From positions 1-64,000 of the forward strand of contig CALUTI010000006.1 in NCBI GenBank assembly GCA_944323695.1: 64,000 nt of DNA, in the 5' to 3' direction. Every line of letters starts with the position of its first letter. The first letter of the stretch is position 1. The notes under the pieces were generated by a model. That model did no database searches and was not told where the DNA came from. It saw only the letters and a program-made list of their open reading frames with translations. Source of the stretch: Candidatus Gastranaerophilales bacterium. Its GTDB lineage: Bacteria; Cyanobacteriota; Vampirovibrionia; Gastranaerophilales; Gastranaerophilaceae. Below, one piece after another: positions 46,116 through 53,428 of the stretch. The position numbers were made by a program, and so were the translations under genes.

Positions 46116-46975
46116 TCATTGTTCCAAACATTCCCAATAGGTTTTTGTTTCATCGTCAGGGCACACATTTTTTAATGCCCAAGAAGTGCAGCCAATCCCA
46201 TTTTGCACATCTGTAGAATTTTTTGAACAATAAGTATTGTGGTCAGCATAATTCCAAAAACTGTATGTACCTTCACCTAATGGTACAAGTCTTCGGGTAT
46301 TATTATTTATCCCAAAATAAAAAATATCATGTCCGATAGCATTTGGACCGCCTGAACCGTTCACGTCAATAGATATCCAATTGGCAAAACAATTATACCT
46401 GCCGCCTATTGCACTGCCATCAGCCAGAATATGTCTGGGGACTTGCGGACAGCCGGGTGCCTGTTCCAATGTATTTCCTGCGTAGTCTTTAATTAAATTG
46501 TTTCCGTCAGAATCTTTATATTTAAGTATCATATATATCCCATCATGACCAAAATTTGATATATCAGAAAAACTAATCCTGCCGCCTTTCCATAATGCAT
46601 CAAAAAACGCCGTTTCACCCGCGTTGTTAATAGTATCAGTCATTGATCCGTAAAATTCATTCTGCAAAGGTATTAATGCCTGCATTAACGTTGAATATGA
46701 TTTTTTAAAGCCGGATTCCAGCGACTTTACCCGATACTTTGCAATTAACGTCGGTATCGTCATTGCTGCAACTATACCGATTATTCCTAATGTTATTAAT
46801 ACCTCTGCTAATGTGAAACCTCTCCTTGATTTATAATACTTCATATTAGAATTATAAGTTAGCACAACCGTTTTGTCAAACTCTGCACTATGATTTAATA
46901 TATCCCCAAAACGCCTGCTATGACTACTTAGAGGAGACGCCCCCCCCCGTTCTCAAAATTTTTCATAATATTCAT
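46116..46975 (-). CDS. Prepilin-like protein 4, G9-tract switch (out of frame as read)
   Basis: Helix RRGFTLAEVLITLGIIG is followed by about 215 residues with several cysteines and a glycine-rich IDVNGSGGPNAIG stretch. The switch start is ATG 46975 behind AGGAG (46984-46988). Nine G lie at 46940-46948 and the frame stops at TAA 46928-46930. One added G yields 286 residues with a 53-residue leader, the shortest of the five and without a recognisable palindrome. An internal in-frame ATG at 46823 (MKYYKSRRGFTL) would produce a normal short leader, but has no strong ribosome site. It has its own promoter (47000-47028). Confidence 0.8.
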
Positions 46976-46988
46976 CAGCTTTTCTCCT
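46928..46988 (-). promoter_or_regulatory. G-tract switch region of prepilin gene 4
   Basis: Shine-Dalgarno AGGAGA (complement 46983-46988), ATG 46975, nine G at 46940-46948, complementary TCTCCT (46932-46937) and stop TAA 46928-46930. The bases after the tract differ from genes 1-3 (GTCTCCTCTAAG), but the complement to the Shine-Dalgarno is kept. Confidence 0.75.
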
Positions 46989-46999
46989 TCTTTAAGTTT

Positions 47000-47028
47000 A
47001 TTATAACAAGCTTTCATCTTTTAATCAA
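47000..47028 (-). promoter_or_regulatory. Sigma70-type promoter of prepilin gene 4
   Basis: Minus-strand TTGATT (47023-47028), 17-base spacer, TATAAT (47000-47005). Confidence 0.65.
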
Positions 47029-47033
47029 ATAAT

Positions 47034-47106
47034 ATTAACATGATTTAACAAACCGCTTGCAAAATAAGATTTGTTATAATAATATAATACTTAGCCGAAA
47101 GTTATG
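47034..47106. repeat. Direct repeat 2 / rpmI promoter region
   Basis: Nearly identical to 45924-45990, including an ATGATTTAA that matches the last codons of the MNT gene. It contains two TATAAT boxes (47075-47080, 47083-47088) and TTGCAA at 47057-47062 and is probably the rpmI-rplT promoter. Confidence 0.7.
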
Positions 47107-47162
47107 GGCTTTGGTATGCCTGTAATTTTTTAGTTACTTTAAACCAAAAAGGAGATAAGAAA

Positions 47163-47372
47163 ATGCCAAAAATGAAAACACACAAGTCTGCTGCAAAACG
47201 TTACAAAGTAACAGCAACAGGCAAAATTCAAAAAAGACAAGCAGGTATTGGCCACTTGCTCCAACACAAATCAGGTTCAAGAAAACGCAGAATTTTCAAA
47301 CTGGTTGGTGTTTCTGAGTCACACTTAAAACTGGTTTCCAAAGAGTTACCATACAAGAAGTATTCAAGATAG
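47163..47372 (+). CDS. rpmI: 50S ribosomal protein L35
   Basis: A 69-residue basic protein starting MPKMKTHKSAAKRYKVTATGK, the L35 signature, with RRHLL-type core replaced by IGHLLQHKSGSRKRR. AAGGAG lies 8 bases before the start. infC, often the upstream neighbour, is not here; a prepilin gene is. Confidence 0.95.
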   Translation: MPKMKTHKSAAKRYKVTATGKIQKRQAGIGHLLQHKSGSRKRRIFKLVGVSESHLKLVSKELPYKKYSR

Positions 47373-47381
47373 GAGCAAAAA

Positions 47382-47732
47382 ATGAGAGTAAAACGTGGTA
47401 ATGTTAGTCGTTTAAGACATAAAAAAATATTAAAACTTGCTAAAGGCTTTAAAGGCGCAAGAAGCAGAATTTTCAAAGTAGCAAACACTGCTGTTATGAA
47501 AGCGCTTAAATATGCTTACAGAGACAGACGTACTACAAAACGTAATATGAGACGTCTTTGGATTGTAAGAATTAACGCTGCCGTAAGAGAACGCGGTATG
47601 AGCTATTCAAGATTCTTGAATGCTTGCAAAAAAGCTAATATTGTTGTTAACAGAAAAATGCTTGCAGAATTGGCTGTTAATGACAAAGAAGCTTTTGATG
47701 TAGTATTTGAAGCGGCTAAAGCTGCTAAGTAA
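47382..47732 (+). CDS. rplT: 50S ribosomal protein L20
   Basis: The 116-residue protein begins [20 protein letters not shown] and contains [14 protein letters not shown] and [20 protein letters not shown], all typical of L20. Nine bases after rpmI with AGGAGC between, so one operon. Autoregulation by L20 through the leader is known in other bacteria; no structure is demonstrated here. Confidence 0.97.
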   Translation: MRVKRGNVSRLRHKKILKLAKGFKGARSRIFKVANTAVMKALKYAYRDRRTTKRNMRRLWIVRINAAVRERGMSYSRFLNACKKANIVVNRKMLAELAVNDKEAFDVVFEAAKAAK

Positions 47733-47736
47733 AATC

Positions 47737-47764
47737 AAAAAGGACCTCAAAAGAGGTCCTTTTT
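47737..47764 (+). terminator. Terminator of rpmI-rplT
   Basis: Stem AAAAAGGACCTC / GAGGTCCTTTTT type with a 4-base loop. A second small hairpin (CGACTT / AAGTCG) lies at 47776-47798. Confidence 0.9.
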
Positions 47765-47853
47765 AAAAAAGAAAACGACTTCTTTGGTAAAAAGTCGTTG
47801 GAAAATCAATAGGAAAAAGGAAAAAAGGGAAAGGAAATATTTATTTTTACGGA

Positions 47854-48888
47854 TTATCCGAATGTTTTGAATGAACTTTCCGTATTTTTTTCGATTACTT
47901 TTTCTACAGCATCCATTTCTGTAGAAATAGCGTCTTGTTCTGTGTCTAACTGTTTTAATCTTAATTCAAGGTTTTTATCTTGCGCCTGAATAATTTCAAT
48001 CTGAGCGTTTATATCTTGTATTGATTGATCATACAAATATTTATCATATTCATATTGGTTCATTGCATCATCATACGCATCCTGATCGGTCACTGTTGAT
48101 GTTGTTAATGAATATGTAACTTCATTACCATTATCATCAGGGATACTAATAGATATATATCTGCCGGTTGAGTCTTTTTCAATTCTACAGCCGGTAACAC
48201 CTTTAATTTCATTGGTCTTTGTGTCAGATCCCATTGTATAGCAGCTTACAGCTGATGTAATATTTCCGTTAGCATCAGTTACAACATCTGCACCGTTTAA
48301 GTCAGATAGCTTGTAGAAATATGGAGACCATATGCCTGTAGATGAATTCTGAACATATCTCACCATCCAATCATTTGCACCATATTTTTCATCTAATAAT
48401 GTATCATAAGCAGCTTCTTCATCTTTTAACTTTTGAATTTGATCATCGGATAATGTACTTAGATAAGGATCATTTTTAATAACATCGTCAGTTAAGTTAT
48501 CGCCAATTTTTCTTAATTGAACGGAGCCGACATAGTAATTACCGCCATTTACATTTACAACACTTGTAGATGCTGCGACTGGAGCAAAATCATCTTCATA
48601 TTGAGACAGGTAACTTACTTTATAAGTACCATCGTTTGCCTGAGAGTCATACATTAAAGCCGTAATAGTATTTGTCAAAGCACCATCATTAAATGTATAA
48701 ACAGTTTTTGTATAACTGTCAACAGAAGGAGGTGTCGGCACGGACATACCCAGCAAATCATTGTAATAATTTGCTGACTGGTTAGACAATGTTGTACGTT
48801 GCTGGTTTATCTGTTGACCTTCAAACTCAACATTGCTTTTTCTGGCCGTCAGACCTAAAAATCTAGCTTGTGACGCTGCCATACCCAT
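47854..48888 (-). CDS. MGxAASQAR-type coiled-coil protein A, unknown
   Basis: Start ATG at 48888 (MGMAASQARFLGLTARKS) matches the start of its paralog at 54287-56005; AAGGAAA lies upstream. The 344-residue product has a conserved N-terminus, a variable beta-rich middle and a C-terminal coiled coil ending LDTEQDAISTEMDAVEKVIE then KNTESSFKTFG. There is no signal peptide. The ends conserved, middle variable design is like flagellin and other proteins exported by the flagellar system. A sigma28-like promoter precedes it. Role as a flagellar export substrate is inference. Confidence 0.75.
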   Translation of the reverse strand: MGMAASQARFLGLTARKSNVEFEGQQINQQRTTLSNQSANYYNDLLGMSVPTPPSVDSYTKTVYTFNDGALTNTITALMYDSQANDGTYKVSYLSQYEDDFAPVAASTSVVNVNGGNYYVGSVQLRKIGDNLTDDVIKNDPYLSTLSDDQIQKLKDEEAAYDTLLDEKYGANDWMVRYVQNSSTGIWSPYFYKLSDLNGADVVTDANGNITSAVSCYTMGSDTKTNEIKGVTGCRIEKDSTGRYISISIPDDNGNEVTYSLTTSTVTDQDAYDDAMNQYEYDKYLYDQSIQDINAQIEIIQAQDKNLELRLKQLDTEQDAISTEMDAVEKVIEKNTESSFKTFG

Positions 48889-48932
48889 AGCGTGTCGATT
48901 TCCTTTCTGCAAGTCTTGTGCTTACATATACC

Positions 48933-48960
48933 ATGTCGGCAGCATTTTATTTATTCTTTA
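48933..48960 (-). promoter_or_regulatory. Sigma28-like promoter, protein A
   Basis: Minus-strand TAAA (48957-48960), 16-base spacer, GCCGACAT (48933-48940), close to the flagellar consensus TAAA-N15-GCCGATAA. The paralog at 54287-56005 has the same layout and spacing. Confidence 0.5.
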
Positions 48961-48997
48961 ATTTTTAATGTTTTTTTGTTACGAAATCGTTACAATA

Positions 48998-49459
48998 TTA
49001 ATTTTTAAATCGCGGAGAAATATAACTTAGGATAGCGCCGCCAATTTCTTCATTAGGGTCAAAAAAGGCCTGTGGATTAGGATTTAAGGAATTTTGTATA
49101 AGCATTTTAACTAACGGACCAAATGCATCAGGAACCTGTGTTTTTCTGTAAATTCCTGCGAGAAAAGTTTGGATATTGGGGGATTTTGTATTATTAAAAC
49201 GAGATAACACAGGGTACATTTTGTCAACATTTTTTGTACCGTTATCAATCATTCTGTCTAAAATATATAAGGTTTCGGTAATCTGAGCTTCATTATTAGA
49301 ATGCTGTAGAACGTCTGATATATAAGGCAGAGCATTTTCACCTTGTTTTACAAAAACATCCACTTTATTTTGATCAACAACAGTATAATTTCTATATGCA
49401 TTCGGCATCTGGGGCGGCATATATGTTATTTGGACATTATTAACAGGATTAATATACAT
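48998..49459 (-). CDS. HEAT-like helical protein, unknown
   Basis: The 153-residue product has a proline- and tyrosine-rich N-terminus then helical repeats (ALPYISDVLQHSNNEAQITETL, split here as ALPYISDVLQ and HSNNEAQITETL) of HEAT/ARM character. It ends in IGGAILSYISPRFKN. It is the third gene after the structured leader, 10 bases from the 497-residue membrane protein. Function unknown. Confidence 0.7.
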   Translation of the reverse strand: MYINPVNNVQITYMPPQMPNAYRNYTVVDQNKVDVFVKQGENALPYISDVLQHSNNEAQITETLYILDRMIDNGTKNVDKMYPVLSRFNNTKSPNIQTFLAGIYRKTQVPDAFGPLVKMLIQNSLNPNPQAFFDPNEEIGGAILSYISPRFKN

Positions 49460-49469
49460 TTATCCCCCT

Positions 49470-50963
49470 TTAAGAATATACAAAAGGCGCACCGTTTTTA
49501 ATCTCAAACAGTATATTTTCTGCCATTGTTTTCAACTCTTCTTTTGATTTTCCCGCATCGACCTGACGGTAAAATTCTTCGACAAGAGGTTTAATCGCAG
49601 CGTCTTTTTTAGATTTAAAATTTCTTAATTCGGTTGAAACAAGACGCTTTTGAAGCTGCAATTCAGTTTCGGCGTTTATCTTTTTAACCTGAACATCTTT
49701 TACGGCATCGCCGACAAGCTTGCCGCCATATCCAATGGCGGTTAAACCCGTAATTCCAAAAAACAACTGCTTAAACTGCGGATTAGAAGTATCTAACAAC
49801 CAGTTATAGAAAAATGCTCTGTAATCATCTACATGGGAATAGAATGACGGTTTTGGGGTACCGTCGCCGCCCATTGCAGCGTTTACTTTTGTCGTTGAAG
49901 TTTGAACCTCTTGGATTACATCCTTTTCAAATTCGGACAATTCATCTTTATCCCAATTTAATTTCTTAGTATATGTTCTTATTTCCTCGGGATCCGCTCC
50001 TACTGTACGAAACATATTTTTCAGATTTATTTTGTCAGTCTGTTTAGTAGCTTCCGTTGACTGTTCCACTATACCATTAATTGCTGCTTTAGTATCTTTT
50101 ATATACTTATCAAGATGAAGCTTACTTTTACTCAAATTTCTCATGGAAACAAAGCCCAGCCCAACAATTGAAGCTAATGTTCCAAGCCCGAGGAGAATAT
50201 AATTTGCCAGATTTTTATTTGATTTTTTTTCATCAGATTTTTGGCTTGTAAAAGTTATAGGATTATATTTTTTTCTGCCAAAATTAGGCAAAATCTTGTC
50301 ATTATCATCAGAAAGATATTTATCGAATTCAATTGCATGTTTTGCAAGCATACTGCGAACTATTTGCATTTTACCGGAAAAGGATTGCGTTTCTACTTCA
50401 ATCAGGTTTTCTTGAAGATTTTTCTGGATATCGGCTTCCCGTCTTTTTACCCAAACATCTTTGAACCCGTCAAAAAACGTTTTTCCCATAAATGCCATTG
50501 CGGTAAGTGTCAAAACCCCCGTGCCCGCAAGAATTGTTTTTTGATTGGGAGCCTGAATCATTTGATAAAGAGCCTGATGGGTTTCTTCGTTAATGGCAAC
50601 GTTACGGGTAGTTGCCGGAAGTTTTTTTGTATTAGGTATGGTTAAATTAATTTTTGCATTGCGTCTTACAAAAGCCGTTAGCAAAGCTATTGAGCCCATA
50701 ACTCCTAATACGATTCCGCTTATAGGTAAAAGACTCTTATTGACCGGAGTTTCAACTTCCGTCAATTTTTTAGGCATACTGGTATCGTTGGATATTATCA
50801 AAGTATCACAAGTATCCTGTAAATCCGTTTGCTTGGAGGGTTCTTTGTAAAAACTGTTTACGATTACACCCTCTTTTGTATATGCATTTGTTTTTTGCTG
50901 AATAGGTGTCAAATTCCTGTTTTGTCTTAAGGTTTCACCATCTCTGAATTGATTAACATTCAT
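49470..50963 (-). CDS. Membrane protein, unknown
   Basis: Start ATG at 50963 (MNVNQFRDGETLRQ) overlaps the preceding gene by 11 bases. The 497-residue product has hydrophobic helices near residues 78-98, 150-168, 252-272 and 400-420, with charged coiled segments in between. The two halves look like a repeated unit (a helix, then ..FFDGFKDVWVKRREADIQKN.. and ..LVGDAVKDVQVKKINAETEL..). No signal peptide. Not a recognised family. Confidence 0.72.
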   Translation of the reverse strand: MNVNQFRDGETLRQNRNLTPIQQKTNAYTKEGVIVNSFYKEPSKQTDLQDTCDTLIISNDTSMPKKLTEVETPVNKSLLPISGIVLGVMGSIALLTAFVRRNAKINLTIPNTKKLPATTRNVAINEETHQALYQMIQAPNQKTILAGTGVLTLTAMAFMGKTFFDGFKDVWVKRREADIQKNLQENLIEVETQSFSGKMQIVRSMLAKHAIEFDKYLSDDNDKILPNFGRKKYNPITFTSQKSDEKKSNKNLANYILLGLGTLASIVGLGFVSMRNLSKSKLHLDKYIKDTKAAINGIVEQSTEATKQTDKINLKNMFRTVGADPEEIRTYTKKLNWDKDELSEFEKDVIQEVQTSTTKVNAAMGGDGTPKPSFYSHVDDYRAFFYNWLLDTSNPQFKQLFFGITGLTAIGYGGKLVGDAVKDVQVKKINAETELQLQKRLVSTELRNFKSKKDAAIKPLVEEFYRQVDAGKSKEELKTMAENILFEIKNGAPFVYS

Positions 50964-51639
50964 CGTTATCACCATCTTTTAATTTCTTATAAAGTTTATG
51001 TATAAATGTTTTTAATTCAAATGTACGTTTTGCTTCTTCAATTTTTTTATCTTCGTCATCCGTATCTGTAGGTTCAAAAATTCCGAAAATAGATTTTATT
51101 TTCTTTTTAATATCTTTAAAAAACTCTGAAACTTTTTTTTGAACAGCAGCTTTCAATTCTCCATATACAGCTGTTAATTTATCAGCAATATCCGCAAGTT
51201 TTTGGGAGAAATTTTGTACGAAATTTGCGACAGTCGCAGGCAAATTTTTAAGAGCATTCAAACCGTTTGCCACAATATTATTCATAACAAAGACAAGCGG
51301 CTTTGCAATAACCGGCGGCATGGAGCTTTGAACCATTTGAGCGAACTGTGCGGCACGCTGCGCAGCATTTGCCATAGTTGTCTGGAATTTTTGAAGAGCC
51401 AGCAAGTGTGCCTGAAAATCAGCTTCTCTGGCTTGCTGAGCCGCTTTTTGAGCTTTTAAAAATGCCCCTATTGCCGCACATTCATTCCAACTCATTTCGC
51501 CCGGTTTTGCTGAGAAATCAGCTTTTTTAGCAGCACCGCCGCCTGACATACCGTTACAAATCGGACACGCACCCATAGGTAAACCATGAGGACAAGTTCC
51601 GACTCTGGCGTTTTGCGTATGTACCGTTGACAAGTGCAT
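50953..51639 (-). CDS. Cys-motif helical protein, unknown
   Basis: Start ATG at 51639 has AGAGG 8 bases upstream; the longer frame to 51678 has none. The 228-residue product begins MHLSTVHTQNARVGT and has a compact zinc-ligand-like motif CPHGLPMGACPICNGM (residues 16-31), then long Ala/Gln-rich helices and a Lys-rich amphipathic region (VSEFFKDIKKKIKSIFGIF). No signal peptide. First gene of a three-gene operon under a canonical promoter and a structured leader. Confidence 0.75.
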   Translation of the reverse strand: MHLSTVHTQNARVGTCPHGLPMGACPICNGMSGGGAAKKADFSAKPGEMSWNECAAIGAFLKAQKAAQQAREADFQAHLLALQKFQTTMANAAQRAAQFAQMVQSSMPPVIAKPLVFVMNNIVANGLNALKNLPATVANFVQNFSQKLADIADKLTAVYGELKAAVQKKVSEFFKDIKKKIKSIFGIFEPTDTDDEDKKIEEAKRTFELKTFIHKLYKKLKDGDNDEC

Positions 51640-51773
51640 TAAAAAATCCTCTTTTTTTGAACACGAATAAGAGGACAACTTATACTTCCAACAGCACGTA
51701 GACAGTATTTATGAGTGTTCCGGCTTTTACGGTTGCGGCTACAGCTGGAGATATTCACTCCATTTCCTCTTAA
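51640..51773 (-). promoter_or_regulatory. Structured leader, cobalamin-riboswitch-like core
   Basis: In RNA order: GAGGAAAU, then the hairpin GGAGUGAAUAUCUCC, then AGCUGUAGCCGCAACCGUAA (51747-51728) and AGCCGGAACACUC. The order and bases resemble the B12 riboswitch core GGGAA / GGUGAAAUUCC / GCUG..CCCGCAACUGUAA / AGYCAGGA. The 5' P1-P2 part is absent and the transcript should begin almost at GAGGAA. Further on, UCCUCUU (51669-51675) pairs with AAGAGGA (51647-51653), which includes the ribosome site and is followed by U's. A second AAGAGGA near the 5' end (51766-51772) could compete for UCCUCUU. Ligand assignment is tentative; a regulatory leader is likely. Confidence 0.45.
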
Positions 51774-51777
51774 AAAA

Positions 51778-51806
51778 ATCTTAAAATAACCTTAAATTCA
51801 TGTCAA
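51778..51806 (-). promoter_or_regulatory. Sigma70-type promoter of the Cys-motif operon
   Basis: Minus-strand TTGACA (51801-51806), a 17-base spacer and TAAGAT (51778-51783). Confidence 0.65.
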
Positions 51807-51816
51807 ACAATTGTGT

Positions 51817-52824
51817 TTAATTGTTAACATTACGATAACCGGTTCCTGCTCTAAAACCTGATATAAAATACATTACAGGAAGCATAGGCTCTATCCATTT
51901 TACACCGGACAGCACACCTGCCGTTGCTATATCATCAGCATGAAGCGCAATATCCAAAGGCTCAGGCTTTCTTTCGGAATATATACCTTTTTCCTTTTTC
52001 TGACCGAATAACGGGTTAATTATTTTTTTACTCAAAAAATTTGCAATGTAGCTTCCGCCGACAATACCGGTTGCAGTAATCCCTGCAAGTATTGTCACAA
52101 GCTTTTTCGCAGGTGTTAAGGATTTTATGACACCTTTTTGATGTAATTTTTCGGCTCCATATAGTGCAGCTCCCGCTCCGACATTACACAAAAAGATATT
52201 TGCAAAATACTGATAAAATCCTTCTTTTATCTTATTTGCATTTTTCTTTAAAGAAGATGTGCCTGTCACGGTATCCGCTATAATACCCCCTGCAATACCG
52301 CTTGCAACAGGCACTGCACCCAAAGTAGAAAGCCTTTTTATCTCTGAAAAAATTTCTGAGGAAGTTAAATTTTTGTTTTCCGAAAATAATGTCTTAAATA
52401 AAACAGTTCTGTTTGAATCGTCTTTCAACTTTTCAAACAGAACCGGAATCTCGTCCAAGGAAAGGTGGTTTCTCTTAGACTTATTAAGTATAGACAGTAA
52501 AATATTATCGGTTAAATTTGTTTTTTGAATATATTCGTCAACTGCTCTTGTCTGCTCCTGAATAATTTTTGAGACAGGTTCGATTTCTATAAGTTTAAAT
52601 TTTTTAACTGCAGCCAGAGTAGACCCTATTATTGATGCCGCTATAATGCCGTTTTTTAATAACCTGTGTTCATTTTTCTTATGTTTGCTGTTTCTGTGCT
52701 TATAAGCATCATAAACAGCTATTGCAGAACCTGATCCGATTAGAAGTTTTGGTATCCGGCTATTAAGTTTATTTATTACAAGCGGCTGATCCACATATTT
52801 GGCAAGTGTCTGTATTTTCATCAT
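51817..52824 (-). CDS. Membrane protein next to DtxR-type regulator, unknown
   Basis: The 335-residue product has small hydrophobic helices near residues 28-40, 58-75, 172-190, 210-225 and 243-265, glycine-rich as in pore or scaffold proteins, and a C-terminal GTGYRNVNN. The start is ATG 52824 or 52821 with GAGGG directly before. A 38-bp dyad (52837-52874) sits just upstream, which makes it a probable target of the divergent-neighbour regulator's family. Function unknown; it does not resemble NRAMP or ABC metal transporters. Confidence 0.68.
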   Translation of the reverse strand: MMKIQTLAKYVDQPLVINKLNSRIPKLLIGSGSAIAVYDAYKHRNSKHKKNEHRLLKNGIIAASIIGSTLAAVKKFKLIEIEPVSKIIQEQTRAVDEYIQKTNLTDNILLSILNKSKRNHLSLDEIPVLFEKLKDDSNRTVLFKTLFSENKNLTSSEIFSEIKRLSTLGAVPVASGIAGGIIADTVTGTSSLKKNANKIKEGFYQYFANIFLCNVGAGAALYGAEKLHQKGVIKSLTPAKKLVTILAGITATGIVGGSYIANFLSKKIINPLFGQKKEKGIYSERKPEPLDIALHADDIATAGVLSGVKWIEPMLPVMYFISGFRAGTGYRNVNN

Positions 52825-52836
52825 CCCTCGACATTA

Positions 52837-52874
52837 GTTAGTCACATCTAACTTATTTGTTAGACATGACTAAC
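52837..52874. promoter_or_regulatory. 38-bp operator-like dyad
   Basis: GTTAGTCACATCTAAC, 6-base spacer, GTTAGACATGACTAAC. The arms are reverse complements at 14 of 16 positions and each half contains a GTTAG..CTAAC dyad, reminiscent of DtxR/MntR boxes. It overlaps the expected promoter of the 335-residue membrane protein. Confidence 0.65.
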
Positions 52875-52925
52875 TTTAGCAGAAAATTTTTCTGTTGTCA
52901 ATAGTGCTTAAAATACATAAATTAT

Positions 52926-53294
52926 TTATTTTGAATTAGCGACAAACTTATTAATTTTATCTAAATTTTTATCCGAAATAAGGTGTTCAACAGCACAAGC
53001 AATTTCCGCTGCATTATCAAGTTTTAATATTTCACCGAAAAATTTGCTCAAGACTCTATGTTTTTTTAAAATTTTCTTTGCGATTTTTTCACCTTCAACT
53101 GTCATGGTTACGGAAGAATATGGAGAGTAATTAATTAAATTTTTAGAAGAAAGCTGTATTAGAGCAGAAGTTACAGAGGCTTTTTTAACCTTAAGTGCTT
53201 CAGATATATCAGTAACCTTTGCAAAGCCATTCTTTAAGACCTGAACGTAGATTTCTTCCAAATAATCTTCCTGACTTCTAGACAATTTTTCCAT
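52926..53294 (-). CDS. DtxR/MntR-family metal-dependent regulator
   Basis: Start ATG at 53294 (MEKLSRSQEDYLEEIY, the family hallmark); the longer frame to 53330 is inside the promoter. The 122-residue protein has a winged helix (AKVTDISEALKVKKASVTSAL), a dimerisation helix with EIACAVEHLI and HRVLSKFF, and candidate metal ligands in those two helices. The SH3-like third domain is missing, as in MntR. TTGCAA-N17-TATAAT (53302-53330) ends 7 bases before the ATG, so the mRNA may be leaderless. Confidence 0.85.
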   Translation of the reverse strand: MEKLSRSQEDYLEEIYVQVLKNGFAKVTDISEALKVKKASVTSALIQLSSKNLINYSPYSSVTMTVEGEKIAKKILKKHRVLSKFFGEILKLDNAAEIACAVEHLISDKNLDKINKFVANSK

Positions 53295-53301
53295 AGTATT
53301 T

Positions 53302-53330
53302 ATTATAATATAAATCTCACAAACTTGCAA
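53302..53330 (-). promoter_or_regulatory. Promoter of the DtxR-family gene (leaderless mRNA likely)
   Basis: TTGCAA (53325-53330), 17-base spacer, TATAAT (53302-53307); the start codon is 7 bases after the -10 box, leaving no room for a ribosome site. Confidence 0.6.
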
Positions 53331-53428
53331 AATTTTAAAAAGCGCAGTAATATAATATTTAGTAAAGTTTTCTTAAAAACAGAGCTTGAAGTGTTTCACT
53401 AAAATTTTTGTCGGAGTAAAATAATTTT

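Noticed and set aside
4323-46975. Diversity-generating retroelement acting on the pilin genes
   Set aside because: No reverse transcriptase and no template/variable repeat pair with adenine-specific changes was seen; the variation is at the 5' tract and slot.
46867-47162. Remnant of infC before rpmI
   Set aside because: The stretch is accounted for by the prepilin 4 switch, its promoter and the repeated rpmI leader; no IF3-like codons were found.
51711-51773. Plus-strand 20-codon frame starting ATGAGTGTTCCGGC
   Set aside because: It lies antisense to the structured leader, has no ribosome site, and its bases are explained by the RNA structure on the other strand.
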